DNA of 57,169 nt, taken from assembly GCA_964530165.1 (NCBI GenBank), contig CAZGYE010000003.1, positions 1 to 57,169 on the forward strand, read 5' to 3'. This document shows, one piece after another, positions 8,250 to 16,259 of the stretch; the stretch's first letter is position 1; every line of letters starts with the position of its first letter. Made by a program: the position numbers and the translations under genes. Under the pieces are notes generated by a model. That model did not search any database. It saw nothing but the letters and a program-made list of their open reading frames with translations, and was not told the DNA's origin. The DNA is from CAZGYE01 sp964530165. Lineage in GTDB: Bacteria > Planctomycetota > Planctomycetia > Planctomycetales > Planctomycetaceae.

Positions 8250-10550
8250 CTAGCGGATGCCGACCGGCTGCAGCGGGCATTTGGCGGCGATGAACGTTTC
8301 GCTCCGATCATCCTGCTCAAATTCGACGGTGACCGTGCGGCGTTTGGCGAATCCGCCGATGGTGACGACCGTGCCGAGTCCGTAATGCGGATGCCGGACG
8401 GTCATGCCCACGGCAAAACCCTGTGAGATTTCCGCCGAGTTTCGTGTTCCGTTAAGCAGATCGGCGGCCGTCGTCAACAGCGGACGGTCCTCCGGGCGGG
8501 GTGGCACGCTCTGAGTCTTCGAAGGGCGTGGCGGGGTGCCTCCTGAGTGCCGACCACGCCCATCGCTGGGCTCTGGACGTGCCACACTGGACTCGCCAGT
8601 CTGGTCGTTGAGGGCCAGTTCGGTTTCCTGCAGGAACTCGCTGGGGACCGTTGTCAACCGCCTGCCGCGAAACTCCCGCGAAACGGTTTGCGTGAGGAAA
8701 AGTTGTTCCTCGGCGCGGGTCATGCCGACAAACAGCAAGCGGCGCTCTTCCTCCAGTTCCCGGAGGTCATCGTGTCGCACCGACCGTTCGTGCGGGATCA
8801 GGCCGTGCTCGACGGCGAGGATGTAGACGACGGGAAATTCGAGCCCTTTGGCGGCGTGCAGCGTCATCAGCGTCACCGCACCGGCCGTCTCGTCGAGGCT
8901 GTCGACGTCGCCGGCCAAACTGGACATCTCCAGGAATCCTTCCAGGGTGGATTCGTCGTTGAACTCGCGGTCGTATTGCCGGGCGGCCGTCCTCAGTTCG
9001 TCGACGTTGGCCAGCCGTTCGTGGTCCTGCTCCGATTCACTCTCTCGCCAAGCGGCCGTGTATGCGGTTCGGTTGATGACCGTCTCGATCAACGTCTCGA
9101 TCGAACCGATTTGGTCGCGCGAGAAATCGTCGAGCATCTCGGCAAAGTGTTTCAGCGCGCCGACGGCCCGCTTCGACAGTTTCGGGACTTGGTCGGCTCT
9201 GCCGGCTGCTTCCAGCAGGTTGACGCCTTCCGAGGCGGCCCATTTGGCCAGCCGCGTCTGCGTCGTCTTGCCAATGCCTCGCAGAGGCCGATTGACGATC
9301 CGTTGGAAGGCTCCGCTGTCGTGCGGGTTGTAGATCAACCGCAGATAGGCCAGCATGTCCTTGATCTCGGCCCGTTCGTAGAACTCGACGCCGGCAGCGA
9401 TCTGGTAGGGGACGCGATGGCGAGTCAGCGCCCGTTCCATCTCGCGGGACAGCGCGTTGACGCGGTAAAACAAGGCGAAATCGGCCCAACGACGCTCGCC
9501 CGAAGAGACCAGCCGGCGAATTTCCCGCGCGACGAAGTCGGCTTCGTGTTTGCCGTCGCGGAAGCAAAGCAGCTCGACCGGCGTGCCTTCGGCGTTGTCG
9601 GTCACCAGCGATTTCGCCTTGCGGTACGTGTTGTGGGTGATCAGACCCTCGGCAGCCCGCAAGATGCGTCCCGTGCTGCGAAAGTTCTGCTCCAACCGCA
9701 CGACACGGGCCGTCGGGTAATCGGCCTCGAACCGCAGAATATTGTCGATCCGAGCACCGCGCCAGCCGTAAATCGATTGATCGGGATCACCCGTCACGCA
9801 CAGGTTTGGATGATCTTGCGACAAGGCGGCGACAATTCGGTACTGGGCGGAGTTTGTGTCCTGGTATTCGTCGACGAGTACATAGCGAAAGCGCGCGTCG
9901 AGCTCGCGGCGCAGTTCGGGATTCTCGCTCAGCAGCGTGACCACGTGCAACAGCAGGTCGTCGAAGTCGACCGCGTTCGAATTCAACAGCGCTTGCTGAT
10001 ACTTGGGGTAAACCCGCGCGACGACCGCCTGCATGTGATCGCCGATCGATTCCTGAAACCTTCGGGCAAACGCGTCGGCTGTTTGCAGGTCGTTCTTTGC
10101 CCGGCTGATGCGCGACGCAATCCGAGCCGGCGGGTAATGGACGGCGTCAATATCGAGCTCCCGCAGCGTCTGCTTGATGAGTTGGCGCTGATCGGCGGTG
10201 TCGAAGATGGTGAAATTTGCCGCGAGTCCGACGGCTTCCGCCCGTTGTCGCAACTGCCGGGCGCAGAAACGATGGAACGTGCTGACCCATACCCCCAATG
10301 GGGGACGAACCCCCACCCGGCAACCGGGCAAGATGTCGGCCAGACGCGTGCCCATTTCCGTCGCCGCTTTGTTGGTGAAGGTGATCGCCAGAATTTGCCG
10401 CGGATCGACGCCCTGCTCGATCAGGTGGGCAATGCGGCGGGTGATGACACGAGTTTTCCCGGAGCCGGGTCCGGCCAACACCAGTAGCGGACCGTCGACA
10501 TGTTCGACCGCAAGCTGTTGGCTGGGAGTCAAGTCGTGCGGTGGCGGCAC
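8250..10550 (-). CDS. pcrA: UvrD/PcrA-family ATP-dependent 3'-5' DNA helicase
   Basis: A 766-residue superfamily 1 helicase with the motifs in order: Q motif (LTPSQQLAVEHVDGPLLV), Walker A (AGPGSGKT near residue 28), motif II (DEYQDTN), motif III (GDPDQSIYGWRGA), motif IV (LEQNFRS), motif V (LMTLHAAKGLEFPVVYILA) and motif VI (LLFVGMTRAEEQL). The C-terminal tail (about 690-766) carries the small Tudor-like PcrA/UvrD segment (GMTVRHPHYGLGTVVTIGGF), which in PcrA contacts RNA polymerase. It should act in nucleotide excision repair and in clearing recombination or stalled transcription intermediates. The gene stands alone. Start by homology at MPPPHDLTPSQQ. Confidence 0.95.
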   Translation of the reverse strand: MPPPHDLTPSQQLAVEHVDGPLLVLAGPGSGKTRVITRRIAHLIEQGVDPRQILAITFTNKAATEMGTRLADILPGCRVGVRPPLGVWVSTFHRFCARQLRQRAEAVGLAANFTIFDTADQRQLIKQTLRELDIDAVHYPPARIASRISRAKNDLQTADAFARRFQESIGDHMQAVVARVYPKYQQALLNSNAVDFDDLLLHVVTLLSENPELRRELDARFRYVLVDEYQDTNSAQYRIVAALSQDHPNLCVTGDPDQSIYGWRGARIDNILRFEADYPTARVVRLEQNFRSTGRILRAAEGLITHNTYRKAKSLVTDNAEGTPVELLCFRDGKHEADFVAREIRRLVSSGERRWADFALFYRVNALSREMERALTRHRVPYQIAAGVEFYERAEIKDMLAYLRLIYNPHDSGAFQRIVNRPLRGIGKTTQTRLAKWAASEGVNLLEAAGRADQVPKLSKRAVGALKHFAEMLDDFSRDQIGSIETLIETVINRTAYTAAWRESESEQDHERLANVDELRTAARQYDREFNDESTLEGFLEMSSLAGDVDSLDETAGAVTLMTLHAAKGLEFPVVYILAVEHGLIPHERSVRHDDLRELEEERRLLFVGMTRAEEQLFLTQTVSREFRGRRLTTVPSEFLQETELALNDQTGESSVARPEPSDGRGRHSGGTPPRPSKTQSVPPRPEDRPLLTTAADLLNGTRNSAEISQGFAVGMTVRHPHYGLGTVVTIGGFAKRRTVTVEFEQDDRSETFIAAKCPLQPVGIR

Positions 10551-10931
10551 GGGGGGACCACTCCGTTTGTGGGGTGTCGCGGATTCCGTCTTCGCAATCG
10601 GGTCTTGGCCAGGGGGGATTGCTCAGTTTCAATGATAGAAGACCCGTCAAGCCAATAACCGGCGATTTGGCGGAAAGCGTCAGATTAGCCGATTCAGATC
10701 AATTGCACAAACAGTAGCGGTCCATTAGACTTCCGGGTGCTAAGCGGCATATTTCGCCGATGTTCGGCTGAGAGCGCCGCGCTGAATTGCTGAGATTGCA
10801 TGATCGGTCCAAAGTGAACGACAATCACTTCTCAGACGCAGAAAATGATTCCGAAGGACGGCAAGGATGACGATATACCGATCATCTTTCGCAATTCAAC
10901 ACATTCCGCAATTCAACGGAGCGCCGGAGCC
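10551..10931. promoter_or_regulatory. Divergent intergenic region between pcrA and a large unknown gene
   Basis: These 381 bases separate two divergent starts and must hold both promoters. For the rightward gene a weak sigma70-like pair is visible: TTGCAC at 10703-10708 and TAGACT at 10726-10731, with a 17-base spacer. Both boxes depart from consensus. An open frame entering at 10845 continues into the downstream gene but its first 29 codons have no protein character. No repeat family member or RNA gene was seen. Confidence 0.35.
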
Positions 10932-13172
10932 ATGCAATCGAGTCGCGCACAAATGGGCAGAATGATGGATGTGATCCAGAACAGGGTCGTCGTATGGGGT
11001 GGACTGTACGCCGTGGTCTTGACAGCATTTGTCGCCTCAATCACGTGGGGATTCGACGAGACGGAACCGGCCGAGGTCGGGCTGCGCGGCTTGATTTCCG
11101 CGGAAACCCCCGATGATCTTTCCGAAGAGGAATGGCAGGAGTTGGCCGGCAACTGGAAGCAGTGGAGCATCGACGCTGCAGCAGAGGTCCAGAAATTTTA
11201 CGAAGCAGAAGACCTCGACCTCGCCGGCCAGCGGGAGGTGATTGCGAATCTGAATAGCAAGCTGGACGTGATGAAACGGGCGCTGGCTGATCGGCGGTAT
11301 CAGAGCATCTTCGACGAGTTGGTCACTCTATACGGCCGATTGTCACGGCGAGTTGCGATGGCCGAAGCCGCGCTCGACACGTTGCAGTTGGACGCAAAAT
11401 CCGTCAAAGCCGCGCGGATAGAATCTGCCGGCACGAACCTCGCCAAAGCCGTCGACAAGCTGCGAGCCTATTTGAAGCCAATCGAAGGCGGCACTGCGTG
11501 GCTGCCTTACATCCAGGCCGAGAAATTGACGAAACAGACCGCCCCCGGCCAGTCACCCGACAAGGCGATTGGGCTGCTGGAAGGCGTCCAGAAGAAATTC
11601 CAGGCGAAAGACAAGCTGGGCGACCAACAGCGAAAATTCATCAGCCGGGCGCAGTTCGCCGCGGTCGAGGCGGCGATCGGCACATACCTCAACGTGGCAA
11701 AACAGAAGCCCAAGACCGTCGACGTCCGGAAGCTCCGCGACGAACTGACGGCATTGTTCGAGGCGCTCCAAGAGTACGAAGAGACCAACAGCCGCGTTGC
11801 CGCCGCCAATGCCGGTCAAGCGTTGGAGGCCATTCGTGGTCTTTCGCTGGACGACGGCGAGCGGATCGACGCGGCGCTCAGTTCTCACTATGTCAACTTC
11901 AACCTGCGGGTTGTCGCCTCGGAAGATTTTCTGAACCGTCTGCTCGGCGAAGAACGGACGGAGCAAGGCGAAGTCAGGGACTATATCCTCCAGGCCGACG
12001 TCTACGGAGAGCAAACGACGACCGCCACGGCGGGCGTCGACGTCAAACAGAGCGACAACGGCGCGCTGTTTGACGTCACACTCACCGGCGTGGTCCGCAG
12101 CGACACCCAGGGGGTCACCAGTCAGGCCACCGTCTACAACCAGGGAACCCATTACATCTCGGCGACGAAGGAAGTGTCGTTCGACGGAGAACGTTTCACG
12201 ACCAAGCCGGCGAAGATTTCCGTCGATGCCAACATCCGCACGGTCGACGCCAGAACCGGAATCAGCGGTTTCCCCATCCTTGGCTGGATCGCGGACGACT
12301 ATGCCATGAAGGTCGCCAGAGGAAAACGAGGGCAGTCGGAGGCAATCGCTGTCGGCCGTGTTGAGGACAAGGTGCTGCCCAAGTTCAACAAAGAGGTCGA
12401 CGACGAGTTCAACAAGATCAACGACCAACTGGAAAACGATGTTCGCAAACGGCTCAGGAAGAACAAGCTGCTTCCCCAAGCCAACGGCGCCAGCAGCACC
12501 GACACGCACCTGATGTTGAATTCGCGGGTCGTGGCGAAGGCGGAATTGGGAGGGAGCGCCCCGGGTTCCACACCGGTCGTCGCCGATGCTCCGCTGTTGA
12601 TCCACCTGCACGAGAGTCTGTTGAACAACGCCGTCGACCGGATGGAGCTGGCCGGCAAGACGCTGACCGATGAGCAGGTCGCCAGGAAGATCGAGAAGTT
12701 TCTCTCCAGTCTCTTGGGGCGCGAGTTCAAACTCGACAAATACAAGAAAGAGGGAGAGCCGAAGGTCAAGAAGGGAGAAGGACCGGACACGTTCGTGTTC
12801 GACAAGGACGACCCGGTTCGGTTCCGTGCCGAGGGCGGCAGTTTGTCGCTGGTGATTCGGGCTGGTTTTAAGCAAAAGGGAAAAGAAGACATCCCCGCTC
12901 AAGAAGTCGTCGTTCCGCTGACGTTCCGCGTCGAGGGCGAGGAGGTCGTCATCGAGCGGGGAAAAGTGAAAGTCAAACCGGTCAAGCGGCCTAAGAGCAT
13001 CCCGAAGCAGGTCGCCCGCGCTGGTGCAATCATCAAGAAAATCTCCTCGGCCCTGCCCACCCGAAGACTCGACGGAAACATGACTCTCCAGCGGGAAGGA
13101 AAATCCGACTTCGTCATCGCCCTGACCGATATCAAGGCCTTGAACGGCTGGCTGACCCTGGCGTTCAAATAG
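10932..13172 (+). CDS. Membrane-anchored protein of unknown function
   Basis: A protein of about 746 residues taken from the ATG at 10932, which has a GGAG at 10918-10921. A single membrane helix follows the start (VVVWGGLYAVVLTAFVASIT), so the rest is periplasmic. Residues about 40-290 are charged and helical, predicted coiled-coil-like. Residues about 310-480 and 550-746 are beta-rich and may be duplicated halves: one has SHYVNFNLRVVASEDFLNRL, the other PLLIHLHESLLNNAVDRMEL, and both alternate strands with a helix. No catalytic motif is recognised. It stands alone between pcrA and a palindrome. It resembles nothing I can name beyond a planctomycete conserved hypothetical. Confidence 0.78.
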   Translation: MQSSRAQMGRMMDVIQNRVVVWGGLYAVVLTAFVASITWGFDETEPAEVGLRGLISAETPDDLSEEEWQELAGNWKQWSIDAAAEVQKFYEAEDLDLAGQREVIANLNSKLDVMKRALADRRYQSIFDELVTLYGRLSRRVAMAEAALDTLQLDAKSVKAARIESAGTNLAKAVDKLRAYLKPIEGGTAWLPYIQAEKLTKQTAPGQSPDKAIGLLEGVQKKFQAKDKLGDQQRKFISRAQFAAVEAAIGTYLNVAKQKPKTVDVRKLRDELTALFEALQEYEETNSRVAAANAGQALEAIRGLSLDDGERIDAALSSHYVNFNLRVVASEDFLNRLLGEERTEQGEVRDYILQADVYGEQTTTATAGVDVKQSDNGALFDVTLTGVVRSDTQGVTSQATVYNQGTHYISATKEVSFDGERFTTKPAKISVDANIRTVDARTGISGFPILGWIADDYAMKVARGKRGQSEAIAVGRVEDKVLPKFNKEVDDEFNKINDQLENDVRKRLRKNKLLPQANGASSTDTHLMLNSRVVAKAELGGSAPGSTPVVADAPLLIHLHESLLNNAVDRMELAGKTLTDEQVARKIEKFLSSLLGREFKLDKYKKEGEPKVKKGEGPDTFVFDKDDPVRFRAEGGSLSLVIRAGFKQKGKEDIPAQEVVVPLTFRVEGEEVVIERGKVKVKPVKRPKSIPKQVARAGAIIKKISSALPTRRLDGNMTLQREGKSDFVIALTDIKALNGWLTLAFK

Positions 13173-13201
13173 CGGATGGCAGAACCGGACTTGACCAGGT
13201 C

Positions 13202-13234
13202 AGAAGCCCGGCTTTCCCGGAAAGCCGGGCTTCT
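13202..13234. terminator. Perfect 33-base palindrome after the unknown membrane protein
   Basis: The arms AGAAGCCCGGCTTTCC and GGAAAGCCGGGCTTCT are perfectly complementary around one central base. It starts 30 bases after the stop codon at 13172. The stem would be very stable, but what follows is TGCGCG rather than a U-run, so it is either a stem-only terminator or another intergenic palindromic element. Confidence 0.55.
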
Positions 13235-13572
13235 TGCGCGTTGTGACCGTTACAAATCGAATGACGGCAACCCGGAACGATTGTTGAATTGTTCCGGTTG
13301 TGTCTTGCCCCAAAATCACACTGATCGTCGAACCGGTGCAGCGCCGACATTGAAAAAGCGGAGATTCGTCTTCATAGCCCCTTACATCTCAGACCCCCAA
13401 CCCGAATTGCTCATAGGCAGTCGTCGTGGCACCCAAACCGACAACTTGTTGTCGGAATCCACTCGTTTCATGGCACGTGCAGCGACGACAAGTCGTCGGT
13501 TTGGGTTTCTATGAATGATCCGGGCCAATCCAAATCTCCGTGGTGAGTGAGCATTGGAGGTTCAGCGGGCGA
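13235..13572. other. Intergenic region with one palindromic repeat
   Basis: Apart from the AAACCGAC palindrome at 13431-13521 described separately, the stretch 13235-13430 shows no convincing gene; a 112-codon frame across it has repeat-derived sequence and no domain. A GGAGG at 13556-13560 precedes the kinase start at 13573. No clear promoter pair was identified. Confidence 0.4.
13431..13521. repeat. AAACCGAC palindromic repeat, copy 1 (inverted orientation)
   Basis: An element of about 90 bases with long inverted arms: CCAAACCGACAACTTGTTGT at the left and its partner CGACGACAAGTCGTCGGTTT at the right, ending in TGGGTTTCTATGAATGATCC. Copies in the opposite orientation are at 28386-28482 and 42850-42947, with the same flanking words (ATTCATAGAAACCC on one side, GGGTATCAC on the other). 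The conserved flanks show a defined element rather than a chance hairpin. Confidence 0.88.
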
Positions 13573-14505
13573 ATGACTCTCCCATCGAGCTTGCAGCAAT
13601 CCCGCCGAGTCGATCCGCCACGACGTCCTGCCGGCGAGCACCGGCAGGACGTCGTGGAGCAAGACGCCGTGCCGATGGGTTACGAGGCGGTGGCGCCGGC
13701 CGGACGCGGCTCGTTCTCCGAAGTCTGGCAGGTTCGCGATCGAGAGACCGGCCGCCGGTATGCGTTGAAGCGGCTCCAGGCCCAGTGGCAGGACGACCCG
13801 ACTGCCAATCGGCTGCTGAGCAGCGAGGCGCACGTTGGGCAGGCGGTTTCCAGCCCTCACGTTGTTCGCGTGATTCATTTCGAACCGAACGGCCAGCGCC
13901 CTTACGCGATCCTCGAATGGCTTGACGGGACCACTCTCGAGCAACGGCTCTCCGGCGGACGGCGATTGCCGATCGGTTTGGCCGTCTGGATTGCCCGGCA
14001 GTGCGTGCTGGGATTGACGGCGCTGGAGCAGGCAGGGTTCTCCCACGGCGATGTGAAGCCGGCCAACATGTTCGTGACGCCCAGTGGCCTGGTGAAACTG
14101 ATCGACCTCGGTTTTGCCCGCGAGGTCGGGCAATCGTGGAGAGATTCGCGGAATCATTTGATGACGGGGACCGTCGAGTATTTGGCCCCGGAAACGCTCG
14201 CGCGCGGGCCATCGAATCTCGTGACCAGCGACATGTACAGTTTGGGCGTGAGCTTGTTTCGCATGCTGACCGGCCGGCTACCCTTCGAGGCCGAGCTGCC
14301 GGGGGAGGTGCTGAGGCGCCAGCGGCAATCGAAACCGCCGCTCTTGCGTCGCTGGCGCCCGGAAGCCCCCCGAGAGCTGGCCGGTCTCGTCAGTCGTCTG
14401 CTGGCCAAGCAACCGGTTCGCCGGCCTGAGAGTCTGTGTGCTCTCGTTGAAGAACTGATTTGCCTGGAATTGGTCACGCTGAGTGATCGAATTCGTCCCC
14501 ACTGA
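13573..14505 (+). CDS. Small soluble Ser/Thr protein kinase, kinase domain only
   Basis: A Hanks-type kinase of about 310 residues with no membrane helix and no sensor domain. Visible motifs: Gly-loop (GRGSFSEVW), invariant Lys in YALKRL, catalytic loop HGDVKPANMF, DLG in place of DFG (LIDLGFAREV), and the activation segment end TGTVEYLAPE. The Arg of the usual HRD is Gly (HGD), so it is a non-RD kinase, and Phe to Leu in DFG is a mild variation; catalytic Lys, Asp and Asn are kept. The ATG at 13573 has a GGAGG upstream. A GTG at 13540 and an ATG at 13675, just before the kinase fold, are alternatives. It precedes the MFS gene on the same strand. Substrate unknown. Confidence 0.85.
   Translation: MTLPSSLQQSRRVDPPRRPAGEHRQDVVEQDAVPMGYEAVAPAGRGSFSEVWQVRDRETGRRYALKRLQAQWQDDPTANRLLSSEAHVGQAVSSPHVVRVIHFEPNGQRPYAILEWLDGTTLEQRLSGGRRLPIGLAVWIARQCVLGLTALEQAGFSHGDVKPANMFVTPSGLVKLIDLGFAREVGQSWRDSRNHLMTGTVEYLAPETLARGPSNLVTSDMYSLGVSLFRMLTGRLPFEAELPGEVLRRQRQSKPPLLRRWRPEAPRELAGLVSRLLAKQPVRRPESLCALVEELICLELVTLSDRIRPH
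13618..13657. repeat. Perfect 17-bp-arm hairpin at the start of the kinase gene
   Basis: The arms CCACGACGTCCTGCCGG (13618-13634) and CCGGCAGGACGTCGTGG (13641-13657) are perfectly complementary around a six-base loop CGAGCA. It ends 17 bases before the ATG at 13675. If translation starts at 13675 the hairpin lies in the leader and could control initiation. If it starts at 13573 the hairpin is inside the coding sequence. Confidence 0.8.
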
Positions 14506-14727
14506 GCCTGCAACGCAACTGTCTCTTCCTTTCTGTGAGCCGATCGCGTATGCTGATGCTTGGCACACCTGTTTGCTGCCGACCTGAGTAAGGCGCCGAC
14601 TCGATTGACCGGCAGACCAACGCGTTTCCCTCCACTGGTGTCTACCAATTGTCAACAGCAAGACCTTCCAGTCCCGCATGGACAAGGGATGTCGGTCTGG
14701 GCGGAAAGGGTCAATGCGGCTTTGCGC

Positions 14728-15927
14728 ATGAGCACAACTGGGACTCTGGTCGTGTCGCCCGCTGAGAAGAGCGGCACGATCTACAATCAAGTCTTCTGGC
14801 TCGCGTACGCGGCGAATCTGTCGCTGATGACCGCCAATGCGCTCACGTTCCGCTTTGCAGAACTCGTCGCCCATCTCGGCGGGACCGAGCAAATTGTCGG
14901 TGCGGTCGTCAGCGTGGGGACCATCGGAGCACTGTCGGCCCGTTTGCTGCTGGGTCAGGCCATCGACCGCTACGGACCACGGAAGCTGTGGATACTCGTC
15001 TCGATGACGTTCGTCACCGGCTGTGGAATGTTTCTCGCCTGCCGAGAGATCTCGTGGGTGATCTACGCGGCGCGAGTGGCTTTTGCGATCGGCATGGCCG
15101 GCATGTTTACCTGCTCGATCGTGCACATCCAGAATCAGGTTCCCGCCCGCCGTCGAACCGAGATCATTGCCAGCTTGGGCAGCGCCGGTTTTCTCGGCAT
15201 CATCATCGGCTCGCAATTGGGGGACTGGATTCTGGCGTCCTTTCCGGCCGATGGGACACAGTTCCAAATCCTGTTCGGAGCAACGGTCGTGCTGGGGCTG
15301 TTCCACCTGGCGTTGGTCGTGTACCTGACGCGGAACGAGGTTCACACCCGCCCGCACGAAACACCGGCCGCCCACCGCTTGATCTTTCGTTACTGGCCCG
15401 GCCCGGTTGTGCTGGTGGCGGTGATGATGGGCATGGGTTTCACGACTACCACCGTCTTTCTCACCCGGTTTGCAACGGAACTAAATCTGAAAGGGGTCGG
15501 GACGTTTTTCACCGGCTACGCGCTGACGGCGTTTGTATTCCGCATCTGGAGCCGCCGCTGGAGCGAGGTCATCGGCCGGCGCCCCATCATCCTGATGGGG
15601 CTGGCCGGTCACTGTCTGGGCAATTTTGTGCTGCCCTGGGTGACCAAAGAATGGCATTTTCTCGTCCCCGCGGTCGCCTGCGGCATCGGACATGCCCTGC
15701 TCTTCCCAGTCGTCCTTTCGATCGGCGCCGGAGCATTCCCAAGAGAATACCGAGGCACAGGGACCACGATTGTCCTCGGATTCGTGGAACTTGGAGCGAT
15801 GTTCTCCGCGCCGGTGCTGGGTGGAATCATCGACCGCTTCGGCTTTTCGGCGATGTTCTACACGGCTGCGGCCGCTGCCATGTTGACCGGCATCGTGTAT
15901 GCCGCTTTCACCCGTCGCGGCGCTTGA
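14728..15927 (+). CDS. Major facilitator superfamily transporter
   Basis: About 399 residues with roughly twelve hydrophobic helices, starting with VFWLAYAANLSLMTANALTF and ending near AMFYTAAAAAMLTGIVYAAF. The loop after helix 2 carries a degenerate MFS motif A (GQAIDRYGPRKLWI), and the second half has a matching loop with RIWSRRWSEVIGRRPIIL. These place it in the MFS drug/metabolite group. Substrate cannot be told. The start is uncertain: ATG at 14728 is chosen because it sits shortly before helix 1; ATG 14689 and an upstream TTG are alternatives with poor ribosome sites. Its 3' end overlaps a small convergent gene by 20 bases. Confidence 0.87.
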   Translation: MSTTGTLVVSPAEKSGTIYNQVFWLAYAANLSLMTANALTFRFAELVAHLGGTEQIVGAVVSVGTIGALSARLLLGQAIDRYGPRKLWILVSMTFVTGCGMFLACREISWVIYAARVAFAIGMAGMFTCSIVHIQNQVPARRRTEIIASLGSAGFLGIIIGSQLGDWILASFPADGTQFQILFGATVVLGLFHLALVVYLTRNEVHTRPHETPAAHRLIFRYWPGPVVLVAVMMGMGFTTTTVFLTRFATELNLKGVGTFFTGYALTAFVFRIWSRRWSEVIGRRPIILMGLAGHCLGNFVLPWVTKEWHFLVPAVACGIGHALLFPVVLSIGAGAFPREYRGTGTTIVLGFVELGAMFSAPVLGGIIDRFGFSAMFYTAAAAAMLTGIVYAAFTRRGA

Positions 15928-16186
15928 TCCGGCCCGCCTGCAGGTCTTTGACCACCTCGGCCAGGATAGCGGGGTCGTCGCTGCGGACGACATGACCCAC
16001 GCGGCTTTCCGGAACCTTCAGCCGCAGCATGATCTCCTCAGCACTCTCCCACAGTCGTGCGCGTTTCTTCCCCTCGGACAGGAACAGATTGGTCACCAAT
16101 TCCCCAAGCCGCTCTTCGTCGATCTGATCGCGGTTCTGGTAGTACCGGCCGATCACTTTTTTCTGATAGTTGGAATACTCGGTCAT
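15908..16186 (-). CDS. Small conserved protein of unknown function (92 residues)
   Basis: A 92-residue, charged, mostly helical protein beginning MTEYSNYQKKVIGRYYQNRD and ending in a basic GRIKRRDG tail. It has no signal peptide, membrane helix or cysteine. Regular codon use and the clean start support a real gene, and I associate this small protein type with planctomycetes, but I know no function. It is transcribed toward the MFS gene, overlapping its end by 20 bases, and away from the carboxypeptidase gene. Confidence 0.72.
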   Translation of the reverse strand: MTEYSNYQKKVIGRYYQNRDQIDEERLGELVTNLFLSEGKKRARLWESAEEIMLRLKVPESRVGHVVRSDDPAILAEVVKDLQAGRIKRRDG

Positions 16187-16259
16187 GGTAGTTTATTCTA
16201 GTCATCTGGGTTTCGTCCGGATACCGTAGTTCGAACCATCGGCTGATTTGAGCCACTTC

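Noticed and set aside
8547..10487. 646-codon open frame on the plus strand
   Set aside because: It is antisense to the clearly conserved PcrA/UvrD helicase; long open antisense frames are expected in GC-rich DNA.
11553..12902. 449-codon open frame on the minus strand
   Set aside because: Antisense to the large membrane protein gene, which has a proper start, membrane helix and stop; the shadow has none of these.
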